A stretch of 42,173 nucleotides of DNA from an archaeon (GTDB lineage: Archaea; Methanobacteriota_B; Thermococci; Methanofastidiosales; NM3). The notes below the pieces were generated by a model. That model saw nothing but the letters and a program-made list of their open reading frames with translations. It ran no database searches and was not told the DNA's origin. Positions within the stretch are counted from its first letter, which is position 1, and each line of letters starts with the position of its first letter. The stretch covers positions 1-42,173 of the forward strand of contig RXIG01000021.1 of assembly GCA_004212155.1 (NCBI GenBank). Direction: 5' to 3'. The translations under genes and the position numbers were made by a program. Shown here piece by piece: positions 26,095 through 34,177 of this stretch.

Positions 26095-26133
26095 TCACGT
26101 TCGACCCATAATGAGCGCACGGAGCTAGGACAT

Positions 26134-27870
26134 ATGGAATGGATATTGGTCTTGCCATTGTTGTTGACCATCCTCATCTCATCAGTGCTTGTCTGGAAGG
26201 TGCATAAGGGCTCGGTGATGCCACGCCTTTCAAGCGCGTTCATCGCCGTTTTAATAATCATCGCAGCATGGTCGTTTTTCGAGATCATGTTCATCTATGC
26301 ATCGACGCTTGATGGCAAGACGCTTGTCGATGCAGTCTCATACATCCCCATAACGCTGCTTCCAGTGGCATTGTTGCACTTCTCCTCGCTCTACAGCGGC
26401 AGGGGCGGCATCATTGGGTCCCGGGGTTCCTACCTCATTTTCTTCATCCCGATCGTCACGATTGCTCTTGCATTCACGAACGGCGCCCATGGCCTCATTT
26501 GGAAGGAGATAAGCCTGATCACAAGGGATGCAGGTGTCGAAGTGCAGCGCACGTATGGGGCATGGTTTTGGATACATATCACATATTCGTATGGTCTCAT
26601 CCTGGCCGGCATATATTTTGTTATCTCGGGGATCAAGGAATCTCCTTCCTACTACAAAAAGCATTATTATATGGTGTTTGCAGGCATCGTCATCCCTTTA
26701 TTGTTTAACATCGTCTATATTACCTTAGGTAGTCCGATCAACGGCATCGATTATACACCTGCATTCTTCTTCGTCACGATGGTCGTCTTGGCATACGCCG
26801 TCTTCTCGTCACGATTTCTCGACATCATGCCCCTCGCGCTGCGCCGTGTCTTTGGCGTGTTGAACGATGCGTTAATCATCCTGGATATCCGGGGAAACGT
26901 CGTTGACATGAACCAAGCTGCCGAACGCCTCTTTTCCACAAAGGATGCCACGTCAGGCAATGTTACCTATGAAGACCTCGGGGAACTGCCGCCGCTATCG
27001 TCATTGCTCGAAAGCGAGGCCGAACCGTGTTATTACGAAGTCATGAAGAGGGGGGAACGCCATGTCTATTCGTGTGACGCACATACGATGATAGACAAGG
27101 GGATCGTTGAAGGATATATCATATCACTTCGTGACGTCACGCCCGAGATGCGTGAAAGAAAGGCGCTCGAGCGGCTCAACACACACCTCATGGTCTACAA
27201 CAAGATGATACGGCATGACATCGCCAACAGTATCATGGCTGCACAAGGATACGTTTCGCTCATCGAGACCGAAGAAAAGGATTTGCAGCTACGAGGATTG
27301 TCAGCATTGCAACGGGGAATTGGTCTCATCAAGATGTTCAACAAAATCGAGAGTTTCATTACGTCCAAGTACAAGTATGAGACCCTCGACCTCAATCCAT
27401 TCATCGCATCGATAGCCTCATCGTTTCCAGAACTTTCCATATCGATCCGGGGGGCTTGCACTATCGAGGCAAATGACGCGCTTGGATTCGTCTTCAACAA
27501 CCTCTTCCATAACGCCCTCGTGCACGGGAAGAGCACAATGATCGAGGTGGCCATCGAGCGTAAGAAGGAGATGTGTTACATAGACGTCATCGACGACGGG
27601 ACTGGTATACCAACTGAAAGGGAAAAAAAGATCTTTCATGAAGGGTCAAGTTACGGGAAGAACAAGGGTTCGGGGCTCGGTCTCAATATAAGCAGGTGGA
27701 TCGTGAGGGAGCTTGGTGGAGACATCACACTGCAAAAACGCGTCGAGGGTAAGGGGGCACACTTCCAGATAACGCTTCCCCTTACGCAGTCTCAGGATGA
27801 GCGTGTCGACGAATCCGAAGAACCCAGAAATGATAGGGAGAATCGACCCACGCCAGCACCTTTGTTGTAG
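26134..27870 (+). CDS. sensor histidine kinase with 7TM, PAS and HATPase domains
   Basis: A 578-residue membrane kinase. Residues 1-235 hold seven hydrophobic segments of the 7TM histidine-kinase N-terminal type. A PAS domain follows ('ALIILDIRGNVVDMNQAAERLF'). The dimerisation helix has the phosphoacceptor His in 'MIRHDIANSIMAAQGYV'. The ATPase domain has the N box 'NNLFHNALVHGK', G1 'DVIDDGTGIP', F box 'IFHEGSSYG' and G2 'GSGLGLNISRWIV'. It senses an unknown signal, perhaps in the membrane. No response regulator gene is adjacent. The last about 25 residues, after 'FQITLPL', are a charged tail whose DNA overlaps the end of the opposing flippase gene. Confidence 0.92.
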   Translation: MEWILVLPLLLTILISSVLVWKVHKGSVMPRLSSAFIAVLIIIAAWSFFEIMFIYASTLDGKTLVDAVSYIPITLLPVALLHFSSLYSGRGGIIGSRGSYLIFFIPIVTIALAFTNGAHGLIWKEISLITRDAGVEVQRTYGAWFWIHITYSYGLILAGIYFVISGIKESPSYYKKHYYMVFAGIVIPLLFNIVYITLGSPINGIDYTPAFFFVTMVVLAYAVFSSRFLDIMPLALRRVFGVLNDALIILDIRGNVVDMNQAAERLFSTKDATSGNVTYEDLGELPPLSSLLESEAEPCYYEVMKRGERHVYSCDAHTMIDKGIVEGYIISLRDVTPEMRERKALERLNTHLMVYNKMIRHDIANSIMAAQGYVSLIETEEKDLQLRGLSALQRGIGLIKMFNKIESFITSKYKYETLDLNPFIASIASSFPELSISIRGACTIEANDALGFVFNNLFHNALVHGKSTMIEVAIERKKEMCYIDVIDDGTGIPTEREKKIFHEGSSYGKNKGSGLGLNISRWIVRELGGDITLQKRVEGKGAHFQITLPLTQSQDERVDESEEPRNDRENRPTPAPLL

Positions 27871-28853
27871 AGCGCAAGTGCAGCAGCGCCTATCGCCACC
27901 ATCAGCCAGAACGTGATGAATCGATCCACGAACACGACCGGGGCAACGGCACCCGTGCTCATTCCAGGTATCAGTGAGAACACTGCGATCCTGCCGGACT
28001 CGATCGCCCCGATGCCACCAGGTGTCGCCATGAACGGGGCGATGAAAAACCATGCGGTCTCAAAGAGTATGAAGTAGTAGACCGGCACCGACATGCCGAA
28101 CGCCTTGAAAAGTACCATCATGCGCACGGCCTCAAAACAGCGGACCCCCGCCGTATAGCCGAGCGCGCGCGACGCCCGGCGAGGATTGTGGACGATGTGG
28201 CGAAACGTCGCGACGAACTCGAACACTTTCTTGCCCAGCCTGTGCCTTGAGAGGCGCTCCAAACGCGCCCATCTGAACGGGGCGGTCCTGTCATCGCTGA
28301 TAAGCGTTACGTGCCTGTTGACAACGACGATGCCAACGGTGGCGATGGCAAGTGACGAGATACACGCCCCGATCGTTGTCTGCAGAGGGTCGGGAAGGTG
28401 GGAGCGCAGTATGAACATGCTTGGGATGGCAAGGAGGAGCGTGCCCACGATATCAACGCCGTAATCGAGCACGATGGTGGCAAATCCCTTCGATTTCGGT
28501 ATGCCGTATTCCTTCTGTAGAAGGTACGATCGCGCCGCCATGCCCACTGCCGACGTCGGGAAGAACGCATTTGCGAACTTGTCGATAAACGTGAATTGCA
28601 GTATCTTCCCACGGTGCACGCCCCCATGGACGAGGCGTATGAGCGTGGCCCATCGTGATGCTGTGAAAACGAGCGTTCCGGCATACAGCAAGAGTGCAAC
28701 TGCCAGATAACCCTTGTCGACCTCAGTGAGAGCAGAGACGATCTCGCTGATGCCCACATGGTATACGATACCTCCCAGGGTCGCGATAGCGCCTATGAGT
28801 GAGAGTGAAAACGAGTGTCTTCGTATGAACGAGAAACGCATCATGCGCACCAT
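27792..28853 (-). CDS. UPF0104 / lysylphosphatidylglycerol-synthase-like flippase protein
   Basis: A 353-residue polytopic membrane protein of the PF03706 group (transmembrane part of MprF, AglD and relatives), with about eight helices. Typical phrases are 'FIDKFANAFFPTSAVGMAARSYLLQKEYGIPKSKGFATIVLDYGVDI' and 'FFIAPFMATPGGIGAIESGRIAVF'. Relatives flip or modify lipid-linked sugars and charged lipids, so a role in cell-surface glycan or lipid handling is likely given the GT2 gene nearby. A TATA element at 28902-28914 precedes it. The 3' end overlaps the histidine kinase gene by 79 bp in the opposite direction. Confidence 0.88.
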   Translation of the reverse strand: MVRMMRFSFIRRHSFSLSLIGAIATLGGIVYHVGISEIVSALTEVDKGYLAVALLLYAGTLVFTASRWATLIRLVHGGVHRGKILQFTFIDKFANAFFPTSAVGMAARSYLLQKEYGIPKSKGFATIVLDYGVDIVGTLLLAIPSMFILRSHLPDPLQTTIGACISSLAIATVGIVVVNRHVTLISDDRTAPFRWARLERLSRHRLGKKVFEFVATFRHIVHNPRRASRALGYTAGVRCFEAVRMMVLFKAFGMSVPVYYFILFETAWFFIAPFMATPGGIGAIESGRIAVFSLIPGMSTGAVAPVVFVDRFITFWLMVAIGAAALALYNKGAGVGRFSLSFLGSSDSSTRSS

Positions 28854-28901
28854 AAATCAAATCCTGTCTCCTAAGAACAGATAACGGGGCTATGAATATG
28901 C

Positions 28902-28914
28902 ATTTATAAATTTT
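28902..28914 (-). promoter_or_regulatory. TATA box of the flippase-like gene
   Basis: Minus-strand AAATTTATAAATG, centred about 55 nt before the ATG at 28853; transcription would start near 28883, leaving a leader of about 30 nt with TAGGAGA in it. Confidence 0.6.
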
Positions 28915-29030
28915 TCTATCATTCAAATATTCCTTTTTCTTATCTCGATATATGCAAACGATTACCAACATACATTATGTTGTTTCCTTAAAAAAGAAAA
29001 TCATTTAAAGGCTAAGGGGCATCTCCCGTC

Positions 29031-29192
29031 ATGACATTGTTCGGATTGCTGATTTTGCTGATTCTCTTCTTCGTGGCAGTGGCGTTCCTGGTAGGTGCGA
29101 TCATGCTCGCGTCGCTATTGATACGGCCCCTTCTGGCGCTGGTGCTCATACTCCTTGCGCTCTACCTTATCAAGAAGGTCTTTGGCAAGTAG
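29031..29192 (+). CDS. small 53-residue membrane protein
   Basis: An unrecognised short gene. The product begins MTLFGLLILLILFFVAVAFL, turns at 'LLIRPLLA' and ends 'LYLIKKVFGK', so it is two hydrophobic helices joined by a single Arg-Pro with a basic tail. A TATA-like CATTTAAAG at 29002-29010 places the transcription start at the ATG itself, which suggests a leaderless mRNA. Only 3 nt separate its stop from that of the convergent transporter gene. It may be a small membrane peptide that modulates a larger complex; function unknown. Codon choice resembles that of its neighbours. Confidence 0.65.
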   Translation: MTLFGLLILLILFFVAVAFLVGAIMLASLLIRPLLALVLILLALYLIKKVFGK

Positions 29193-29195
29193 GAT

Positions 29196-30704
29196 TCATC
29201 CCCCATCTTGCACAACGGTCTTTCGCAGGCGCGGAAAGATGACCCATGAAAGGATGGGTATGAAAAGGACAACTGCCAGGAACACCCCGTTGTTGATGGC
29301 AGCAGGGAAGTCGCCGTAGGTCTGCGTCACGCCCGTCACGAACTGGGCGAGGAAGTCCTCCCATGCGCTCGCCACGACGATCGTGATGATGACAAGCGGT
29401 GTTAAGAACTTCATGCAGTAGTCCCACCATCGACCCAGGCGCCATTCGGAGACGGCGGTGATCCACTTGCGAAAGTCAGTCACATCGTATGCCCACCCTA
29501 TGAAGAGCGCCTCGCCAAGGCAGACGAGCGTCACCCCATAGTTGTTGATGAAGTGATCCACGATCTCGATCCAGTAGAACCCGCCGTCTGTGGCAAAAAA
29601 GAGGCTCAAGAAGAACAGGACCGTGCACACGATGGCAGACGATTTCCCTGTGCTGATGTTCCAGGAGTCAGCTATCGACGTGTTGATCGCCTCCACGAAC
29701 GAGAAGGCGCTATCGAGCGCGAACGTGAGCAACGTCAGGAAGAAGATGATACCAAAGAGCGGTGCCGCCACCGGCATGAGCTCGATGGCCGTCGGGAAGG
29801 CGACGAATGCGAGCCCCGTCCCGCCCGTTGCGACCTCGGGAATCGTGACGCCCTGCTGAAACGCGAGGTAGCCAAGCACCGAGAAGACGGCAAAGCCCGC
29901 CATGACGGAGATGATGGCATTCGATGCTGTGATGATGATCGACGTCTTCGTTACGTCGGACTGGACATATTTGTACGAGGCAAACGATATCACGATCGCC
30001 ATGCCCACCCCGACGGAGAAGAAGACCTGCGTGAACGCCGCAACCCATACGTCAAAGCTCATAAGGCTTGCGAAGTCAGGTGTAAGGTAGTATGTAACGC
30101 CCTCCATGGCGCCATCGAGCGTGATGCCCCGGATGATCATGATGATGAGGAGGATGACGGGCATGGGCACCGTGATCCTGACGATGCGGCTGACGAGCTC
30201 TGGGCCCTTGCGTATCGAAAGGAAGATGGTAAGCCACGTCAACACGAGGCCTACGACCACCGGCACGCTCACCGAACCGATGACCGACGGGCCTGACGAG
30301 ACGCCGAGGAAGTCGTTGAGGAAGAAGTCGGCGGCACGGCCCTTCCATGCGATCGTGAGCGAGTAGTAGAGATAATCGAAGATCCACGCTACGATGACGG
30401 CAAAGTATATTGCGATCACAAACGATACGAACGTGCTCCACCACCCGAGACCCTCCATCTTCTTCGATACCTTCGTCCACGCGCCTGGCGCGCCACGCTG
30501 GAACCGCTGTCCAAGACCCAGCTCAAGGAGTATGAGCGGTATGCCAGCTGCGAGATAGGCAAGAAGGTACGGTATGAGAAATGCACCGCCGCCATTGGCA
30601 TACGATACATAGGGAAAACGCCAGATGTTGCCAAGTCCCGTTGCCGCACCTACCGTGGCCAGTATGAATGCCTGCTGTGTCTTCCATCGCGCACGCTGTA
30701 CCAT
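29196..30704 (-). CDS. sodium-dependent transporter, NSS (SNF) family
   Basis: A 502-residue neurotransmitter:sodium symporter of the LeuT fold. The N-terminal signature 'ATVGAATGLGNIWRFPYVSYANGGGAFLIPYLLAYLAAGIPLILLELGLGQ' covers helix 1 with the sodium- and substrate-binding residues. Eleven or twelve helices follow. Prokaryotic members import amino acids with sodium, and tryptophan or leucine are common substrates, but the exact one cannot be read here. The ATG at 30704 (MVQRARWKT) is preferred over a TTG at 30725. Two candidate TATA elements lie upstream on the minus strand (30735-30742 and 30753-30761). Confidence 0.93.
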   Translation of the reverse strand: MVQRARWKTQQAFILATVGAATGLGNIWRFPYVSYANGGGAFLIPYLLAYLAAGIPLILLELGLGQRFQRGAPGAWTKVSKKMEGLGWWSTFVSFVIAIYFAVIVAWIFDYLYYSLTIAWKGRAADFFLNDFLGVSSGPSVIGSVSVPVVVGLVLTWLTIFLSIRKGPELVSRIVRITVPMPVILLIIMIIRGITLDGAMEGVTYYLTPDFASLMSFDVWVAAFTQVFFSVGVGMAIVISFASYKYVQSDVTKTSIIITASNAIISVMAGFAVFSVLGYLAFQQGVTIPEVATGGTGLAFVAFPTAIELMPVAAPLFGIIFFLTLLTFALDSAFSFVEAINTSIADSWNISTGKSSAIVCTVLFFLSLFFATDGGFYWIEIVDHFINNYGVTLVCLGEALFIGWAYDVTDFRKWITAVSEWRLGRWWDYCMKFLTPLVIITIVVASAWEDFLAQFVTGVTQTYGDFPAAINNGVFLAVVLFIPILSWVIFPRLRKTVVQDGG

Positions 30705-30870
30705 GATATCAACTTTTTGGGGCAAATCGTGACCTTATAATCTAAAAGAAGGGTATAAAAGTGTTTTCGACATCATGTGTTTTCCGATGGCGAATCGGGC
30801 ATAACCCTTTATGAAAAAATTCATAAGTATCCTTGTTCATAATGGGTGGACAGGTGATATATTGGCAGAC

Positions 30871-31302
30871 ATGAAGATAACGAGCTCCGCATTTGGCCAC
30901 GAGGGGATCATACCGACGACGTACACGTGCGACGGAGAGGATATCAATCCCCAGCTTCGCATTGCCAACGTTCCCGAGGGCACAAAAAGCCTCGCACTCA
31001 TCGTCGATGACCCGGACGCTCCCGGGGGGACGTTTGATCACTGGGTCGTCTGGAACATCATGCCGACCGACGAGATCGCCTCCGATACGGTACCCGGGGC
31101 GCAGGGTAAAAACGGCTTCGGCGACCTGGGTTATGGCGGGCCATGTCCCCCATCGGGGACGCACCGCTACTACTTCAGGCTGTTTGCGCTCGACACGACC
31201 CTCGACGTGGAAGAAGGGGCCCCTCGCTTTGAGGTCGAGCAGGCAATGAAAGGACACGTCATCGCTCGCGCCGAGCTCATGGGCACGTACACGCGCGGTT
31301 AG
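30871..31302 (+). CDS. YbhB/YbcL-type PEBP (Raf kinase inhibitor-like) protein
   Basis: A 143-residue phosphatidylethanolamine-binding-protein fold. Seen: the start 'MKITSSAFGHEGIIPTTYTCDGEDINPQL', the ligand-pocket motif 'DDPDAPGGTFDHWVVWNI' and 'GPCPPSGTHRYYFRLFALD', all conserved in the bacterial/archaeal YbhB group. No signal peptide, so it is cytoplasmic; the biological role of the group is unknown. The frame is open from 30811. I prefer the ATG at 30871, because family members begin at this 'MKITS'; a TTG at 30862 with GGTGAT just before it is the alternative. Confidence 0.9.
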   Translation: MKITSSAFGHEGIIPTTYTCDGEDINPQLRIANVPEGTKSLALIVDDPDAPGGTFDHWVVWNIMPTDEIASDTVPGAQGKNGFGDLGYGGPCPPSGTHRYYFRLFALDTTLDVEEGAPRFEVEQAMKGHVIARAELMGTYTRG

Positions 31303-31365
31303 AAACCGCCAAAGGCTCTTCTCTTGTCTCAGACGATCCAAGGGGCGGCCATCCTACGTGATAAT

Positions 31366-31375
31366 CTATTTATTA
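31366..31375 (+). promoter_or_regulatory. TATA box of the split permease genes
   Basis: CTATTTATTA centred about 25 nt before the ATG at 31395, implying a leaderless transcript for the first permease half. Confidence 0.55.
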
Positions 31376-31394
31376 GAAAATAGAGAACAATCGT

Positions 31395-31823
31395 ATGGAC
31401 CATGGCATGCTCCAGCGCTCCATGAAAAGGGCAGTGCGTTCGATGATCTCTGCCCTTCCACTCATCGTGGGGATATTCCTGCTCTTCGGACTTTTCAAGG
31501 CGTTCATCCCGCCTTCGTGGTACGTGAACGCGTTCGAGTACAGCGAGGTGTTCAACTCGATTATCGGCAGCCTCGTGGGCAGCATCCTTGCCGGCAATCC
31601 AATAACAAGCTACATCATCGGCGGCGAGCTCATGGACCAGGGTGTCAGCCTCGTCGCCATCACGGCGTTTCTCGTCGCATGGGTCAGCGTTGGTGTCGTG
31701 ACGCTTCCCGTGGAGGCAACATATCTTGGAAGGCGCTATGCCATCCTCCGTAACACCCTCTGCTTTTTCTTCTCGATAGGCGTGGCGCTCGCGACCGTTG
31801 CCATCATCGGGGTGGTTGCATGA
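31395..31823 (+). CDS. UPF0718/DUF318-type permease, N-terminal half
   Basis: A 142-residue membrane protein with about four helices, equal to the first repeat of the two-domain UPF0718 (DUF318, ArsP-like) permeases. The conserved stretch is 'IIGSLVGSILAGNPITSYIIGGELMDQGVSLVAITAFLVAWVSVG'. Related single-chain proteins export organoarsenicals or other small compounds; the substrate here is unknown. The second half is encoded by the next gene, which overlaps by the ATGA sequence at 31820-31823, so the two halves should assemble as a heterodimer. The frame is intact, so this is a natural split and not a frameshift artefact within one gene. Confidence 0.82.
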   Translation: MDHGMLQRSMKRAVRSMISALPLIVGIFLLFGLFKAFIPPSWYVNAFEYSEVFNSIIGSLVGSILAGNPITSYIIGGELMDQGVSLVAITAFLVAWVSVGVVTLPVEATYLGRRYAILRNTLCFFFSIGVALATVAIIGVVA

Positions 31824-32320
31824 GCGACAACGTCCTGGGACGCAAGGGGCATGCCTTTTTAGGGGTCGTCGCAGCGCTCTACATCCTTGTTTTCGCACTG
31901 CGCCCGGCCGGTACGCTCGATGCGCTGCGCACCACGGTACGCATGCTGTGGAACATCGTGCCCATCCTCGTGCTCGTGGTGGGGGTCATGACATTTACCA
32001 ACTACTTCATCACCCCCGCATGGGTCAAGGCCAATCTCGGTTCGAAGGGCGGCTATAGGAGATGGGCGTTTGCCATGGTGGGGGGTGTTCTCTCGACCGG
32101 CCCCATATTCCTGTGGTATCCGTTCATGAAGGATCTCAAGACCCATGGGGCAGGACATGGATTCATTACCGTATTTCTCTACAATCGCGCGATCAAGCTC
32201 CCTCTCCTCCCCGTGCTCGTCTATTACTTCGGGTTCGCCTACGTCATTGTGCTCACAATTGTGATGGCGGCGGCCTCACTGATCCAGGGAAAGCTCATGG
32301 AACTCCTTGCGCCGGACTAG
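31820..32320 (+). CDS. UPF0718/DUF318-type permease, C-terminal half
   Basis: A 166-residue membrane protein with about four or five helices, equal to the second repeat of UPF0718 permeases: 'WNIVPILVLVVGVMTFTNYFITPAWVKANLG', then 'GGVLSTGPIFLWYPFMKDLKTHG' and 'LYNRAIKLPLLPVLVYYFG'. The 'G-x-STGP' stretch mirrors the 'GNPITSY' of the partner half, as expected for an inverted or tandem repeat around a common pore. It starts within the preceding stop codon. It converges on the GT4 gene, with 6 nt between the two ends. Confidence 0.82.
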   Translation: MSDNVLGRKGHAFLGVVAALYILVFALRPAGTLDALRTTVRMLWNIVPILVLVVGVMTFTNYFITPAWVKANLGSKGGYRRWAFAMVGGVLSTGPIFLWYPFMKDLKTHGAGHGFITVFLYNRAIKLPLLPVLVYYFGFAYVIVLTIVMAAASLIQGKLMELLAPD

Positions 32321-32326
32321 CGCATC

Positions 32327-33457
32327 TTACAGCGCCGCCATTTCAAGCAGCGAGATGTATCTCTTACCTATGCGCGACCAGTGAAAGCATGACGTGTCAT
32401 GGTGCTGGCGACCATCGGCGTCGAATGCGCGCATGGTGCGCTCGAGGGCTGCCCGCAACGACGAGGGATCGCCTGCCGAGAAAAAGGTCGCATGGGAAAA
32501 CAGCTCGAGGAACGGCTCGATGTCCGTGAGCACGAGCATGCAGCCTGCCTGCATGGCCTCAAGCACGGAGACAGAAAAACTCTCAAGGCGACTCGTGGAG
32601 ACGAAGATCGCGGCGCGCCCGATGAGCCGATGGTAGTGTTCGCTGCGATTGTTGAGCCAGCCGTAAAACTCCACACCATGACCCACGTCCTCCTCGTTGC
32701 AAAGCTCACGAAGCTCGTCGAAGTGTCTCCCATCACCGATTATCTTGATGTGCCACCCGTCCAAATGCATCCCTGCGATCGCCCTGATGATGTCATGCAT
32801 GCCCTTTTCCCGCACGGCGCGAGCGGTGACCACCACATAATGCTTCTTTTCCATGGGCGAGAGGAATGAGGGATCGATCCCGTTGTAGACAACCGTGCAG
32901 GAAGTGCCATCGCGTTCGTTTTCTATCTTTTTGCAAAGATATGCCGACGGCGCCGTCACGCATGAAGCGCCTGCAACGATGATGTGCCATAGGGGACGTA
33001 CGAGGTGATACGCATGCCTGAATCGCGGATCGAATCCTATCACGTCACTGCCATGAGATGTGAGGACATACGGAACCCTTGCTATCCGACAAAGCAGGTA
33101 TGCCACCAATCCGGTGGGAAGGATGAAATGGGCGTGGCACACGTCGTAACGGTACGCCGTTGTGAGTGTGCGCGCATAGAGGAACGCGCGCGTGAGGAAG
33201 ATAAGCATCTCGGCAAGCGACGGATGGCCGCTTGAGCGCCGGCAGGGGATGCGGTGCACATGCATCGAGCCATCATGGGACGTCACGCACCGGGATGAAG
33301 TGCCCATCGTGATGACATCGACCTCATGGCCATGTGATTCATATTGACGGGCAATCTCATACGAAACGGTCGCGGCCCCGCCGCCATAGGGTGGAAACTC
33401 ATAATTGAGATACAGTATGTGGATCGTAACACCAACACCCGGGATATGGGGCACCAT
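32327..33457 (-). CDS. family-4 glycosyltransferase
   Basis: A 376-residue GT-B glycosyltransferase. The N-terminal domain has 'YLNYEFPPYGGGAATVSYEIARQYESHGHEVDVITMG' and 'HAHFILPTGLVAYLLCRIARVPYVLTSHGSDVIG'; the C-terminal domain has 'ITARAVREKGMHDIIRAI'-like 'VVTARAVREKGMHDII', and the donor-site 'STSRLESFSVSVLEAMQAGCMLVL' with its Glu-x7-Glu pair. It transfers a sugar from a nucleotide donor, probably to a glycolipid or surface glycan. The ATG at 33457 is the only ordinary start before the conserved region, yet it lies only a few bases after a TATA-like element (33461-33471), so the N-terminus is uncertain. Confidence 0.88.
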   Translation of the reverse strand: MVPHIPGVGVTIHILYLNYEFPPYGGGAATVSYEIARQYESHGHEVDVITMGTSSRCVTSHDGSMHVHRIPCRRSSGHPSLAEMLIFLTRAFLYARTLTTAYRYDVCHAHFILPTGLVAYLLCRIARVPYVLTSHGSDVIGFDPRFRHAYHLVRPLWHIIVAGASCVTAPSAYLCKKIENERDGTSCTVVYNGIDPSFLSPMEKKHYVVVTARAVREKGMHDIIRAIAGMHLDGWHIKIIGDGRHFDELRELCNEEDVGHGVEFYGWLNNRSEHYHRLIGRAAIFVSTSRLESFSVSVLEAMQAGCMLVLTDIEPFLELFSHATFFSAGDPSSLRAALERTMRAFDADGRQHHDTSCFHWSRIGKRYISLLEMAAL

Positions 33458-33496
33458 CTTTTTAATGATTGCCCGAACAGGGTCCTACTACAGAAG

Positions 33497-34147
33497 ATGA
33501 TCAACATGGAAACGATCACATCATATATCAAGAGCCGCCCGGACACCTCGCGAGCTGAGAAGGGGTTTGAACGGGCAGAGCTCCTTTCGATCCTCGATGG
33601 TGTCGGGGCCTTCACGGTCTTCGTCCCCACTGACGCCGCCTTCGATGCGCTGCCTAGGGAGTTGCATGAAGGTATTGAGGAAGACGAGGACGTATGCGAC
33701 GATATCTTCATGTACCACGTCATCCAGGGCTCGTACACGCTCGAGGACTTCAAAGGATACATCGCACCTGGACAGGACGAGGTGCGTGTGCCAACGGCGC
33801 AGGGAGAGGATGTCGTCATACGAAGCTTTAACGACACGCTCTCGGTCAACGGCATGTCGATTACTGAGCCTGACATCGATTGCTCGAACGGCACGGTCCA
33901 TATCGTCGAAGGCGTGCTGCGTCCTCCTTCCTTGCTCCCCCGCAGCGCCGAGGCCGGCACGCCACGATTCGAGGTCATGTCGAGTGAGAAAGGCGTTCGA
34001 TTCAGACTTCGCCTCTCGTCAGGCGAGGTGGTGGCGGTGAGCAAGGGATATGTATCGAGGTCCGAGTGTCTCAACGATATAGAAACGATCAGGCATGAGC
34101 TTTTGAAGGCAGAGGTCATCGAGGTCGACGAAAACGAAGAAGGATAA
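33497..34147 (+). CDS. fasciclin (FAS1) domain fused to DUF1508 domain
   Basis: A 216-residue two-domain protein. Residues about 1-145 are a FAS1 domain: 'LLSILDGVGAFTVFVPTDAAFDALP', 'IFMYHVIQGSYTLEDFKGY', then 'LSVNGMSITEPDIDCSNGTVHIVEGVLRPP'. Residues about 157-213 are a DUF1508 (YegP/UPF0339) domain: 'RFEVMSSEKGVRFRLRLSSGEVVAVSKGYVSRSECLNDIETIRHE'. FAS1 domains mediate adhesion outside cells, but there is no signal peptide here, so the protein appears cytoplasmic. The ATG at 33497 or that at 33506 is the start; the frame upstream lies in the GT4 gene. 'ctttttaatg' at 33460-33469 may be its TATA element. Confidence 0.87.
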   Translation: MINMETITSYIKSRPDTSRAEKGFERAELLSILDGVGAFTVFVPTDAAFDALPRELHEGIEEDEDVCDDIFMYHVIQGSYTLEDFKGYIAPGQDEVRVPTAQGEDVVIRSFNDTLSVNGMSITEPDIDCSNGTVHIVEGVLRPPSLLPRSAEAGTPRFEVMSSEKGVRFRLRLSSGEVVAVSKGYVSRSECLNDIETIRHELLKAEVIEVDENEEG

Positions 34148-34155
34148 GTTTTAAT
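34147..34155 (+). promoter_or_regulatory. TATA-like element of the methyltransferase gene
   Basis: AGTTTTAATA-type sequence overlaps the stop codon of the fasciclin gene; its centre lies about 26 nt before the ATG at 34178, implying an almost leaderless mRNA. Confidence 0.5.
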
Positions 34156-34177
34156 ACAGCTAATCAGAAGACATACC

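Noticed and set aside
30809-30826. Inverted repeat TTATGAA-aaaa-TTCATAA before the PEBP gene
   Set aside because: The 7-bp arms are AT-rich and overlap a plausible TATA region; chance similarity in AT-rich promoter DNA cannot be excluded, and there is no T-tract or second copy.
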